Source: Streptomyces galbus (GTDB lineage Bacteria > Actinomycetota > Actinomycetes > Streptomycetales > Streptomycetaceae). Taken from it: DNA of 64,000 nt. Location of the stretch: NCBI RefSeq assembly GCF_005280195.1, contig NZ_SZPR01000010.1, positions 124,001-188,000 of the forward strand, read 5' to 3'. Below the pieces are notes generated by a model. The model was given only the letters and a program-made list of their open reading frames with translations, did no database searches and had not been told where the DNA came from. Positions 37,950 to 46,113 of the stretch are shown piece after piece (position 1 is the first letter of the stretch; the number at the start of each line of letters is the position of its first letter). A program made the translations under genes and the position numbers.

Positions 37950-38756
37950 TCAGTGCGCGCGCGTGCCCACCACCACGTGGGCCCAGCGGTCGTCGTCCAC
38001 CGCGAGGCGGGCCGTCAGGCCGCCGGCGGTGAACGCCTCCACGGCGGCCGGTGCCTGGCGCTCGCTCGTCTCGACCAGCAGACAACCGCCGGGCGCCAGC
38101 CACCCGGACGCGCCGGCGGCCACCCGGCGCAGCACCTCGAGGCCGTCGCCACCGCCGTCCAGCGCGGCCAGCGGCTCGTGGTCGCGGGCCTCCGCCGGCA
38201 GCAGGGCCACCTCACGGGAGGGGACGTAGGGCACGTTCGCGGCGAGGATGTCCACCCGCCCGCGCAGCCGGTCCGGGAGCGGACCGAACAGGTCGCCCTC
38301 GTACACCCGCCCGCCCAGGTCCGCGAGGTTGCCGCGGGCGCAGTCCACGGCGGCCGGGTCGAGGTCGGCGGCGTGCAGCTCCACGGAGCCGAGGGCGGTG
38401 GCGAGGGCGGCGCCGACCGCGCCCGAGCCGCAGCACAGGTCGACGACCACGCGGGCGTGCGGGGCGTGCACGAGGGCCTGGTCCACCAGGAACTCCGTGC
38501 GGCGGCGGGGCACGAAGACCCCGGGGGCGACGGTGACGCGCAGGCCGTGGAACTCGGCCCAGCCGACGACGAGTTCCAGCGGCTCGCCGTCGACACGCCG
38601 GGCGACCAGGGCGGCGGCCTCGTCGGGGGTGCGGGCGGCGGCGAGGATCAGCCGGGCCTCGTCCTCGGCGAAGACGCAGCCGGCGGCACGCAGCGCGGCG
38701 ACGACGGCCTCGTGGGACGAGGGCGAGGGGGCGGGGGACGGTGACAGGGGTGGCAT
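37950..38756 (-). CDS. PrmC/HemK-like protein (glutamine-N5) methyltransferase
   Basis: A 268-residue SAM-dependent methyltransferase resembling PrmC, which methylates glutamines such as that of release factors. The SAM site VVVDLCCGSGAVGAALA is standard. The substrate-binding NPPY motif reads NVPYVPS, which marks the PrmC-related subgroup of unknown target. An N-terminal helical segment (SSHEAVVAALRAAGCVFAED) and RRRTEFLVDQAL follow the family. ATG 38756 is preceded by a weak GAAAGG site. It converges on the DUF5666-like gene with two bases between the stops. Confidence 0.82.
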   Translation of the reverse strand: MPPLSPSPAPSPSSHEAVVAALRAAGCVFAEDEARLILAAARTPDEAAALVARRVDGEPLELVVGWAEFHGLRVTVAPGVFVPRRRTEFLVDQALVHAPHARVVVDLCCGSGAVGAALATALGSVELHAADLDPAAVDCARGNLADLGGRVYEGDLFGPLPDRLRGRVDILAANVPYVPSREVALLPAEARDHEPLAALDGGGDGLEVLRRVAAGASGWLAPGGCLLVETSERQAPAAVEAFTAGGLTARLAVDDDRWAHVVVGTRAH

Positions 38757-38980
38757 GACAGCCGTGGGGCCTTTCGGAGGGCGAAGGGCGCTCCTACGGT
38801 CCCTGGCGCCGGCCTTCCGGGCCGTGCGGAGGGAGGAGCACCCGCTGCGGTACTGCGGTGATGGGTCCCACCTCCTCGGTTCCACCGGTGCGCGGCCTAT
38901 CCGCCACCGGACGGTCACCCTACCCCAGCGCCCCCGGCCCAACGGCCCTGCCCCGGCGGCCCGATGGGCGGCACCGCACA

Positions 38981-38995
38981 GTTGTACTATGCAAC
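38981..38995 (+). promoter_or_regulatory. MarR gene -10 and palindrome
   Basis: GTTGTACTATGCAAC is an imperfect inverted repeat (5 of 7 pairs). It contains the -10 hexamer TACTAT (38985-38990), six bases before the ATG, so a leaderless start and autoregulation are plausible. Confidence 0.55.
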
Positions 38996-38996
38996 C

Positions 38997-39464
38997 ATGA
39001 GTGGTCGGTCAGGCACGGGTCGGCGCGGCGGAGACGGCGCGGGGGCGGCCGTGGAGGTCATCCAGCGGGAGATGACGGTGTTCGCCCGGCGGGCCCGGGC
39101 GGCGGCGGGCCGGATGCACCCGGAGCTGTCGCTGGTGTCGTACACGCTCCTCGGGCACCTGGAGGAGAGCGGCGGCTGCCGGGCGACCGACCTGGCCGCG
39201 CACTACGCCCTGGACAAGTCGACCGTCAGCCGTCAGGTGTCCGCGCTGGAGCGCGCGGGTCTGGTCGAGCGGCGCCCGGACCCGGAGGACCTCCGCGTGC
39301 AGGTTCTCGACCTCACCGCGGCGGGCCGCAGCGCTCTCGCCCAGGTCACCGAGCGCCGCCGGGCGGCCTTCCGGGAGCGGCTCGCGGACTGGGACGCGGC
39401 GGACCTGGAGAGGTTCGCGGCCTACCTGGTGCGCTACAACGCCCGTCCGGCCGAGGACGACTGA
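38997..39464 (+). CDS. MarR-family regulator
   Basis: A 155-residue MarR protein with the usual helix order: dimerisation helix (VEVIQREMTVFARRARAAAG), recognition helices (YTLLGHLEESGGCRATDL, ALDKSTVSRQVSALERAGLV), wing (RRPDPEDLRVQVLDLTAAG) and C-terminal helices. The start is ATG 38997, at a leaderless position behind TACTAT. The gene lies between the divergent PrmC-like gene and the convergent GNAT gene, so its target is not obvious; autoregulation is likely. Confidence 0.88.
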   Translation: MSGRSGTGRRGGDGAGAAVEVIQREMTVFARRARAAAGRMHPELSLVSYTLLGHLEESGGCRATDLAAHYALDKSTVSRQVSALERAGLVERRPDPEDLRVQVLDLTAAGRSALAQVTERRRAAFRERLADWDAADLERFAAYLVRYNARPAEDD

Positions 39465-39488
39465 GCCGGCACCGTGCGCTCACGGGGC

Positions 39489-39590
39489 AGGCCCGGACAC
39501 CCGGGTGCCTCAGGGGACACCCGGCTCCCTCGGCGGGCGCCCGGGGTCCCTCGCGGAGGGCCCGAGGCCCCTCCGAAGGCGCCCGGGTGC
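39489..39590 (+). repeat. Imperfect tandem repeat after the MarR gene
   Basis: About four to five degenerate copies of a 20-24 base unit of the form GGACACCCGGGTCCCTCG lie between the MarR gene and the GNAT gene. Several can fold as G+C hairpins and would also end transcription from both sides. No reading frame with coding character uses them. Confidence 0.5.
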
Positions 39591-39594
39591 GCGG

Positions 39595-40347
39595 TCACGC
39601 CACGCCCACCGCCTCCCGGTCCTCCTCCCCCAGCCGCTCCGGCGCGCGGGCCGCGAGGAACACAGTCCTGAGGCGCAGCCGGAACCCGAGGGACTCGTAG
39701 AGGCGGATGGCATCGGTGTTGCCGGCGCCGGTGTGCAGGAACGGTGTCTCGCCGCGCTCACGGATGCCGTGGGCGACGGCGAGGACCAGCCGGGACGCCA
39801 GGCCCTGCCCGCGGGCGGCGGGGTCGGTGCACACGGCGCTGATCTCGGTGTAGCCCGGCGGGTGGAGGCGCTCGCCGGCCATGGCCACCAGGCGGCCCTC
39901 CCGGCGTATGCCCAGGTAGGTGCCGAGCTCGATGGTGCGCAGCTCGAACGGCCCGGGCCGGGTGCGGGCGACCAGGTCGCGCATCTCGGGGACGTCGGCG
40001 GGACCCAGGCGGACCGCCTCGGGGTCGGGCGCGGCGGCGAGGCCGTCGTCGACGAGCTGGACGCCCTCGGTGCGGAAGGTGATCTCCCAGCCCTCCGGCA
40101 CCGCGCCGCGGAAACCGGGCAGCGGGATGTCCGCGCCCGGCCCGGCCAGCGCGGCCAGGTCCGCCCAGTCGTCGGCGTCCGGCTCGTCCGGCAGGGCCAG
40201 CCACGGCGACACGTCGACCGGGTAGCGCAGGACCCGTCCGCGGCGTTCGGCGAAGTGCGCGTGCGGGCCGGTGAGGGACGCCAGCGCCGGGTTGTCCAGC
40301 ACGTGCCGGGCCGGCCGCCCGCCCGGGTCGTGCGACGCCGCGCTCAC
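39595..40347 (-). CDS. GNAT-family N-acetyltransferase
   Basis: A 250-residue protein whose second half is a GNAT fold: LVARTRPGPFELRTIELGTY, the core strand YTEISAVCTDPAARGQGLAS with the acetyl-CoA loop R-G-Q-G-L-A, and the ending GAGNTDAIRLYESLGFRLRL. The first 110 residues may be a second, degenerate GNAT unit, as in FR47-like proteins. The GTG at 40347 overlaps the stop of the upstream oxidoreductase by 4 bases (GTGA), so the two are translationally coupled. Substrate unknown. Confidence 0.87.
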   Translation of the reverse strand: MSAASHDPGGRPARHVLDNPALASLTGPHAHFAERRGRVLRYPVDVSPWLALPDEPDADDWADLAALAGPGADIPLPGFRGAVPEGWEITFRTEGVQLVDDGLAAAPDPEAVRLGPADVPEMRDLVARTRPGPFELRTIELGTYLGIRREGRLVAMAGERLHPPGYTEISAVCTDPAARGQGLASRLVLAVAHGIRERGETPFLHTGAGNTDAIRLYESLGFRLRLRTVFLAARAPERLGEEDREAVGVA

Positions 40348-41276
40348 GCGTCCGCCCCCACTTCGATGACGACCTTGCCGTGCGCGTGCCCGTTCTCGAC
40401 CTCGCGCAGGGCGGCTCCGGCCTGCTCCAGCGGGTAGGTGCGGGTGACCAGGGGGTCCAGCTCCCCGCGCACCACGAGGTCCGCCACGGCGTCCAGGACC
40501 GCGGCGGTGCGGGCGCGGACCACACGGGCACCGCCGAGCGCCCGGACCGCGTCCTCCGTCGCGCCGGCCGTGATGAGCCGGGCCCGGTCGGTCAGCAGGT
40601 CGGCCGCCTCGGTCAGCACCTCGCCGCCCACCAGGTCGTACACCGCGTCCACGCCGTCCGGCGCGGCGGCCCGGGCCCGCTCGGCCCAGCCCGGCCCGGA
40701 GGGCACGTGCACGGCGCCCAGGGCCTCCACGGAGTCCTTCTTCGACTCGCTCGCCACGCCGATCACCCGCAGGTCTTCGGCGCGGGCGATCTGGGTCGCG
40801 GCCACGCCGACGCCGCCGCCCGCGCCGGTGATCAGCAGGGTGGCCCCGGCGGGCAGGCCGAGCTGGCGGACGCCGTCGTAGGCGGTCGCGGCGGCGACGG
40901 GGAGGGCGGCCGCGTCGGTGAAGGACAGGCCGGCCGGCTTGTGGGCGGTGATGCCGGCGGCGAGGAGCGCGTACTCGGCGTAGCCGCCGGCGACCGCGGT
41001 GCCGAACACCTCGTCGCCGGGTGCGAAGCCGGTGACGCCCTCGCCGGTCTCCTCGACGACGCCCGCCACCTCGTTGCCCAGGACGGCCGGGAAGGTCTGC
41101 TCGCCGTCCTCGCCGGGGCGCCGGAAGCCGGTGCGCTGCTTCCAGTCGACCGGGTTCACACCGGCCGCGCGCACGGCCACCAGCACCTCACCGGGGCCGG
41201 GGCGGGGCCGGTCGACCTCGATCAGCGCCTCGGTCTCCGGGCCTCCGTACCGCGTGAAGACGTACGCCTTGGGCAT
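40344..41276 (-). CDS. NADP-dependent quinone oxidoreductase-like (MDR) protein
   Basis: A 310-residue member of the medium-chain dehydrogenase/reductase superfamily without zinc sites. N-terminal substrate domain (FPAVLGNEVAGVVEETGEGV), cofactor fold (TLLITGAGGGVGVAATQIAR). The missing Cys ligands and the GAGGGVGV motif indicate a quinone or enone reductase of the QOR type. ATG 41276 has GAGAGGGAAGCG. It is coupled to the GNAT gene by the shared GTGA. Confidence 0.9.
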   Translation of the reverse strand: MPKAYVFTRYGGPETEALIEVDRPRPGPGEVLVAVRAAGVNPVDWKQRTGFRRPGEDGEQTFPAVLGNEVAGVVEETGEGVTGFAPGDEVFGTAVAGGYAEYALLAAGITAHKPAGLSFTDAAALPVAAATAYDGVRQLGLPAGATLLITGAGGGVGVAATQIARAEDLRVIGVASESKKDSVEALGAVHVPSGPGWAERARAAAPDGVDAVYDLVGGEVLTEAADLLTDRARLITAGATEDAVRALGGARVVRARTAAVLDAVADLVVRGELDPLVTRTYPLEQAGAALREVENGHAHGKVVIEVGADA

Positions 41277-41498
41277 CGCTTCCCTCTCCTTCGTCCGCGC
41301 GGCCCGACGGGGGCCGCCACCAGTGGGCAAGGGAGGCGGGCCGGACGCTATTCCCCGCGCCCGTGGAAGTTCATACCGCCTTAATGATCGCGGTCCCCCC
41401 GGGGTCGGGGGCACGGCTGACGTGGCCTTACGGTGGAAGGCGCACCCCGCGCGCGGCACCGCGCGCACCCGTCGTCACCGAGGCAGGCACCACCCCGT

Positions 41499-42104
41499 AT
41501 GAACGTCACGCGAGGCTTCACCGGACGCTCGCGCGCCCGGCACCCCGGACTCCCCCCGGGCCAGTACGACGCGGGCGACGACTGGCCCGTCCTGTCCGCC
41601 GAGGTGACGCCCGACCTCGCGCCCGAGGAGTGGACGTTCCGCGTGGACGGGCTGGTCGCCGAGGAGCGCACCTGGACCTGGGCCGAGGCACGGGCGCTGC
41701 CCGGGTCGGTCTACGAGGGCGACATCCACTGTGTGACGAGCTGGTCCAAGTTCGGGGTGCGGTTCTCGGGCGTGTCCCTGGACGTGTTCCTGGACGCGGT
41801 GCGGCCCGACCCGGCCGCGACGCACGCCGTGGCCTACGCGCACACCGGGTACACCACCAGTCTCCCGCTGGCGGACCTGCGGGGCGGGCGCGCCTGGATC
41901 GCCTTCGACGCCGACGGCGCGCCCCTGCCGCCCGAGCACGGCGGCCCGGCGCGGCTGCTGGTGCCGCACCTGTACTTCTGGAAGAGCGCGAAGTGGATCG
42001 CCGGCCTGCGCCTCCTCGACCACGACGAGCCCGGGTTCTGGGAGCAGAACGGCTACCACGCGCGCGGCAACCCCTGGCAGGAGCAGAGGTACTCCGGTGA
42101 CTGA
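41499..42104 (+). CDS. Molybdopterin-dependent oxidoreductase (sulfite-oxidase/YedY type)
   Basis: A 201-residue catalytic subunit with the Mo-cofactor domain of the sulfite oxidase family. The molybdenum-coordinating cysteine is in GDIHCVTSWSKFG. The surrounding W-x-F-R-V-D-G-L-V and LLVPHLYFWKSAKWIAG strands match bacterial YedY/MsrP-like proteins. No Tat signal is seen, so it is cytoplasmic. The next gene encodes an FNR-type reductase that overlaps by eight bases and should deliver or accept electrons. Substrate unknown. Confidence 0.9.
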   Translation: MNVTRGFTGRSRARHPGLPPGQYDAGDDWPVLSAEVTPDLAPEEWTFRVDGLVAEERTWTWAEARALPGSVYEGDIHCVTSWSKFGVRFSGVSLDVFLDAVRPDPAATHAVAYAHTGYTTSLPLADLRGGRAWIAFDADGAPLPPEHGGPARLLVPHLYFWKSAKWIAGLRLLDHDEPGFWEQNGYHARGNPWQEQRYSGD

Positions 42105-42876
42105 CCTCGCCCCCGCCGCCGAGCGGGCCCCCGCTCCCCTCGCGACCCGGTTCGCCGTGCCCGGCCGGATCGCCGTGGACGCGCCGCAGGCCGGCGAGTG
42201 GCAGCCGGCCACGCTCAGCGCGATCCGCCGTGAGACGGACCGCGCGACGACCTTCCGGCTCGCGGTGCCCGGCTGGCCGGGGCACCTGCCCGGCCAGCAC
42301 CTGATGCTGCGGCTGACCGCCGAGGACGGCTACACGGCCCAGCGGCACTACTCGATCGCCTCGGCGCCCGACGACTCGGGCCACATCGAGCTGACCCTGG
42401 ACCACGTCGAGGGAGGTGAGGTCTCCGGCTGGTTCCACACCGAGGCCCGGCCGGGCGACCGGGTGGAGGTGCGCGGCCCGGTGAGCGGGTTCTTCGCCTG
42501 GCCCGGCGACCGGCCCGCCCTGCTGATCGGCGCGGGCTCCGGGGTCGTGCCGCTGATGTCCATGGTCCGGCACCACCGGGCGCGCGGACTGGACGTGCCG
42601 CTGCGGCTGCTGGTGTCCGCGCGCACCCCCGAGGAGCTGATCTACGCGGGCGAGTACGGCCCGGAGACCACGCCGGTCTTCACCCGCCGGGCGCCGGCGG
42701 GCACGGCCGTGGGCCGGCTGAGCGCCGCGCACCTGGCGCCGGTGCTGGCGGAGCGTCCGGCCGGCGGCTGGGAGGCGTACGTGTGCGGGTCGAACGCGTT
42801 CGCCGAGCACGCCTCGCGCCTGCTGGTGGCGGCCGGGCAGCCGGTGGATCGCATCCGCGTCGAGCGCTTCGGCTGA
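42097..42876 (+). CDS. FAD/NAD(P)H-binding ferredoxin reductase-type protein
   Basis: A 259-residue FNR-like flavoprotein: FAD-binding RHYSIASAPDD, then the NAD(P)H domain LLIGAGSGVVPLMSMVRHHR and the C-terminal YVCGSNAFAEHASRLLV. No iron-sulfur domain follows, so electrons must pass by direct contact. The start GTG 42097 lies within the end of the molybdopterin gene (8-base overlap), tying the two together as one enzyme system. Similar pairs have been noted in actinobacteria. Confidence 0.9.
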   Translation: MTDLAPAAERAPAPLATRFAVPGRIAVDAPQAGEWQPATLSAIRRETDRATTFRLAVPGWPGHLPGQHLMLRLTAEDGYTAQRHYSIASAPDDSGHIELTLDHVEGGEVSGWFHTEARPGDRVEVRGPVSGFFAWPGDRPALLIGAGSGVVPLMSMVRHHRARGLDVPLRLLVSARTPEELIYAGEYGPETTPVFTRRAPAGTAVGRLSAAHLAPVLAERPAGGWEAYVCGSNAFAEHASRLLVAAGQPVDRIRVERFG

Positions 42877-42988
42877 CCGCCGGACGCCCCGCGGCGCCGG
42901 GGCGACACCGGCTTCCCGTTGAACAACGGCTCCGGTGGGGGTACCACATTCCTGTGGGCACTCGTCCGCGTGCGACGAGGAGGTCGAC

Positions 42989-43576
42989 GTGCGAATCCGG
43001 GTGCGCGGCTGGCGGTGGCGGAGCAATCCGCTGCGGCGCCGGTCGGATGTCGTGGAGGCGTGGACGGCGCTGGTGGTCGCCGTGCTGCTGCTGGTGGGCG
43101 CGCCCCTGGCCGGGTCCCTCGCGGGCCGCTGGGCGCACGACGAGGCCCGCGCCGTGGCGCTGGCCCAGCGGGCCGACCGTCACCGGGTGCGCGCCGAGGT
43201 GGTGGGCGACCTCCCGGACACCCTGCCGGTGATGGAGGACGGGCGTCGGCGGAGCTACCTGGTGACCGTGCGCTGGACCCCGCCCGGCGAACGGCCACGG
43301 CTGACGGCGGCGCGGGTGCCGGCGGGCACGCGCACCGGCGACACGGTGGCCGTGTGGCTGGACTCCCGGGGGCGTGGTGTCACCGCGCCGCCCGACGACA
43401 CGGCGGTGTGGCAGCACACGCTGACCATCGGCACCTGCGTCGCCCTGGGCAGCGGGACCGCGGTGCTGCTGGGGCACGCGCTGGTGCGCCGGGCGGCACT
43501 GCACCGGCGGCTGGCCGAGTGGGAGCGGGACTGGGCCCGCACCGAACCGCGGTGGACGCGGCGGCACAACGCCTGA
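42989..43576 (+). CDS. Rv1733c-like two-helix membrane protein
   Basis: A 195-residue protein with an Arg-rich start (WRWRSNPLRRRSDVVEAWT), one membrane helix near residues 25-45 (LVVAVLLLVGAPLAGSLAG), an outer domain of about 90 residues (RVRAEVVGDLPDTLPVMEDG, YLVTVRWTPPGERPRL) and a second helix (LTIGTCVALGSGTAVLLGHA). This is the layout of the mycobacterial Rv1733c family, a hypoxia-associated antigen; function unknown. GTG 42989 has GGAGGTCGAC upstream. Confidence 0.78.
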   Translation: MRIRVRGWRWRSNPLRRRSDVVEAWTALVVAVLLLVGAPLAGSLAGRWAHDEARAVALAQRADRHRVRAEVVGDLPDTLPVMEDGRRRSYLVTVRWTPPGERPRLTAARVPAGTRTGDTVAVWLDSRGRGVTAPPDDTAVWQHTLTIGTCVALGSGTAVLLGHALVRRAALHRRLAEWERDWARTEPRWTRRHNA

Positions 43577-43675
43577 GCCGCGGTCCCCGTTCGCGCGTCA
43601 CGGGTCTGGTGAGCGCTGTCCCGGGCACGTACGGTGTGCTGGTTCGTTCAGTCCGTTGACAAAAGGCGGTCCTGC

Positions 43676-44644
43676 ATGGCCCTGTTCGACCTCTCCCTCG
43701 ACGAACTGCGCGCGTACCGCAGCGCGTCCACCGAGCCGGAGGATTTCGAGGCGTTCTGGTCCAAGACGCTCCAAGAGGCGCGCGCGCACGACCTCGGCGC
43801 CCGCTTCGAGCCGGTCGACACGGGCCTGTCGACGGTCGAGGTGTTCGACGTGACGTTCGCCGGATTCGGCGGGCACCCGGTCAAGGGCTGGCTGACGCTG
43901 CCCGCCGGCGCCACCGGACCGCTGCCGCTCGTCGTGGAGTTCGTCGGCTACGGCGGCGGGCGCGGGCTGCCCCACGAGCACCTGCTGTGGGCGTCGACGG
44001 GCCGGGCCCACTTCGTCATGGACACCCGCGGCCAGGGCAGCACCTGGGGCGGGGGCGGCGCCACGGCGGACCCGGTGGGCGGCGCCCCCGCGTACCCGGG
44101 CTTCATGACCCGGGGCCTGGACGCGCCCGAGAACTACTACTACCGGCGGGTGTTCACGGACGCGGTGCGTGCGGTGGAGGCGGCCCGGTCGCACCCGCTG
44201 ACCGACGCCTCGCGCACGGTGGCGGTGGGCGCCAGCCAGGGCGGCGGCATCGCGATCGCCGTGGGCGGCCTGGTGCCCGACCTGGTGGCGGTCGCGCCGG
44301 ACGTGCCGTTCCTGTGCGACTTCCCGCGGGCCGCGGTCCTGACGGACCGTCACCCGTACCGGGAGATCGGCCTGTTCCTCAAGACGCACCGGGGCCGCAC
44401 CGAGGACGCGCTGCGCACGCTGTCCTACTTCGACGGGGTCCACTTCGCGGCGCGCGGCTCGGCGCCCGCGCTGTTCTCGGCGGCCCTGGAGGACCAGACC
44501 TGCCCGCCCTCGACGGTGTTCGCCGCCTTCCACGCGTGGGCGCACGAGGACAAGGCGATCGAGGTCTACGACTTCAACGACCACGAGGGCGGCGGCCCCT
44601 ACCAGGAGGCGGCGAAGCTGCGCTGGCTGCGGTCCTACGCCTGA
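43676..44644 (+). CDS. Acetyl xylan esterase / cephalosporin-C deacetylase (CE7)
   Basis: A 322-residue CE7 carbohydrate esterase that removes acetyl groups from xylan oligomers or similar esters. The nucleophile is in VGASQGGGIAIAVGGL, the acid in LEDQTCPPSTVFAAFHAW, and the histidine in YDFNDHEGGGPYQEA. The oxyanion segment is VVEFVGYGGGRGLPHEH. There is no signal peptide, so it acts inside the cell on imported oligomers. ATG 43676 has AAAGG upstream. Followed by a strong hairpin. Confidence 0.92.
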   Translation: MALFDLSLDELRAYRSASTEPEDFEAFWSKTLQEARAHDLGARFEPVDTGLSTVEVFDVTFAGFGGHPVKGWLTLPAGATGPLPLVVEFVGYGGGRGLPHEHLLWASTGRAHFVMDTRGQGSTWGGGGATADPVGGAPAYPGFMTRGLDAPENYYYRRVFTDAVRAVEAARSHPLTDASRTVAVGASQGGGIAIAVGGLVPDLVAVAPDVPFLCDFPRAAVLTDRHPYREIGLFLKTHRGRTEDALRTLSYFDGVHFAARGSAPALFSAALEDQTCPPSTVFAAFHAWAHEDKAIEVYDFNDHEGGGPYQEAAKLRWLRSYA

Positions 44645-45107
44645 CCCGTCCCGGCGCGGCGGCCGCGACCGCCGCGCGGGCGTGACCTTCCCGGCGGTCC
44701 GTTCCTCACGGCTCGTCGAAGGCATCGAGTCTCCACCTGGGCACGGCGACGGCATGCCCTGCGGTCGAGCCCTGTGACCGCCTGTGCCGGGCAGCCACAG
44801 CCGCTCGCCGAGCCGGCTCTCGCTCCAGTCGACCCGTTCCCCCTGCCGTCCGGGCATGGGTGTCGTGCCTCATCGGCTGCACACGAGCGGCGCGGAGGAA
44901 CAAGTGTCCTGCCGGTCCCCCGATCGTTGATCTCCGTCTCGGCGGGTCCGGCCCGTCTGCATCCTGGGATCGGATCACGGCGACCTCACGTCTCGCCGTC
45001 CTCGGCCCCGGCCGGGCCACTCCTCCGGCCTCCTGGCGGACCAGCCTGTTCCAGCCACGCACGCCTGGGCCGGCTTCGCCTTCGACCGAGCCACCGGAGT
45101 ACGACAC
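44645..45107. other. Intergenic stretch between CE7 and the TNT toxin gene
   Basis: 463 bases without a supported gene. GC is lower than around it. A minus-strand frame over 44706-44795 (ending RWRLDAFDEP) has no ribosome site and no recognisable fold. The terminator at 44654-44677 is at the left end; the toxin promoter must be at the right end. Confidence 0.55.
44654..44677 (+). terminator. Hairpin after the CE7 esterase gene
   Basis: GCGCGGCGG-CCGCGA-CCGCCGCGC, a 9-bp stem and 6-base loop, nine bases after the stop codon. Confidence 0.65.
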
Positions 45108-45800
45108 GTGAACCACCGCACTCGCAGCACTCTGTCCGCCCTGGCCCTGACCGCGGCTGCCGCTCTGGCACCGACCGCGGCCACCGCCGCCGAGGACGCC
45201 GGCCTCCGCGCGGCACCGACTGAGTCCCTGCCCGCCCCCTGCACCGGCGAGTACCGGGGAGACGCGCGACTGGGACCGCGGAACCTGCCCCGCTCGTGGC
45301 AAGCGCCGGTCGGGCCGCTGCTGAGGAACTACCAGCGCACGGGCGGACTGTCCCCCCGGGCTTTCCTGGCCAAGTACTGGAAGGACGACACCCCGCAGGG
45401 ACCGGGCGGGTGGAAGTACCCGCCGAACGACGGGTTCGCCGAGACCAACACCGGCGAGGTCGACAAGCACGTCGAGGTCCTCGAGCCCGGTGAGGACCTC
45501 GACCGCTTCGGCTCCGAGTACGGCTCCTACCTCGCTCCCGCCGGCGACCCCTACGCCAAGCGGGCCCTGCCCCCGCAGAACCTCAACACCCGCGACCCGA
45601 AGTACCCCTGCGACTACCACCGTTACACCGTGAAACAGCCCTTCCTCGTCTGGCAGGGCCGCATCGCTCCCTGGTTCGAACAGCCCGGCGGCGGCCGGCA
45701 GATCAAGCTCGACCCGGCCCTCCTCGCCCCTGGCACGGGTGAGCGGCTGAACGTGAAGTGGCTGCTCGACCACGGCTACCTCGCCCCTGCCGCCGGCTGA
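45108..45800 (+). CDS. Secreted TNT-domain NAD(P)+ glycohydrolase
   Basis: A 230-residue exported protein with a Sec signal (STLSALALTAAAALAPTA, cleaved near ATAAE) and a C-terminal TNT domain (about 104-227). The domain pattern is complete: YPPNDGF, then PGEDLDRFGSEYGSYLAPAG, RALPPQNLN, YHRYTVKQPFLVWQGRIAPW, FEQPGGGRQIKL, GYL. TNT is the NAD+ glycohydrolase of Mycobacterium tuberculosis CpnT, and this fold is found in many bacterial toxins. The GTG 45108 has CGGAG upstream. A small gene follows 14 bases later and may code for its inhibitor. Confidence 0.88.
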   Translation: MNHRTRSTLSALALTAAAALAPTAATAAEDAGLRAAPTESLPAPCTGEYRGDARLGPRNLPRSWQAPVGPLLRNYQRTGGLSPRAFLAKYWKDDTPQGPGGWKYPPNDGFAETNTGEVDKHVEVLEPGEDLDRFGSEYGSYLAPAGDPYAKRALPPQNLNTRDPKYPCDYHRYTVKQPFLVWQGRIAPWFEQPGGGRQIKLDPALLAPGTGERLNVKWLLDHGYLAPAAG

Positions 45801-45814
45801 ACCCGGGCCGGCCG

Positions 45815-46063
45815 GTGGACCGCAGAAGTCTGCTCACCGTCCTGCGCGCCCGGGGCGTGCAGGACGGCCACTACTACATCGAGGACGTCCACCAACCCTC
45901 CCCGCTGCCCACCGACTTCCTGTATCTGCGCCGGTCACCTGCCCTTTCCGGCAGGTGGGAGACGGGAGCCTACGAGCGAGGCACCTGGGAGACCATCGCC
46001 CGGCACACGCGCGAGGAGGACGCCTGCATCCATCTGCTGCGGCTGCTGACCGCAGACGACTGA
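45815..46063 (+). CDS. Small protein behind the TNT toxin, candidate immunity protein
   Basis: An 82-residue cytosolic protein starting at GTG 45815, 14 bases behind the toxin stop. It is acidic overall (DGHYYIEDVHQPSPLP, TREEDACIHLLRLLTADD), has no signal or membrane helix and no domain I recognise. Size, position and the lack of a signal next to a secreted NAD glycohydrolase make a toxin inhibitor the likely role. It is unrelated in length to the mycobacterial TNT inhibitor IFT, which is about twice as long. The ribosome site is weak (GGCCGGCC), perhaps relying on coupling. Confidence 0.65.
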   Translation: MDRRSLLTVLRARGVQDGHYYIEDVHQPSPLPTDFLYLRRSPALSGRWETGAYERGTWETIARHTREEDACIHLLRLLTADD

Positions 46064-46088
46064 GGTGCCGGGCCCGCGGCCAGGCACC
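46064..46088 (+). terminator. Hairpin after the toxin/small-protein genes
   Basis: GGTGCC-G-GGCC-CGC-GGCC-A-GGCACC, a 10-bp stem with one G.A mismatch and 3-base loop, begins on the base after the stop codon and sits between convergent genes. Confidence 0.5.
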
Positions 46089-46113
46089 GGACGGATGGGG
46101 TCCTCGAGGGCGC

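Noticed and set aside
44706..44795. A minus-strand gene remnant ending RWRLDAFDEP
   Set aside because: No ribosome site, no upstream conserved sequence and no recognisable domain.
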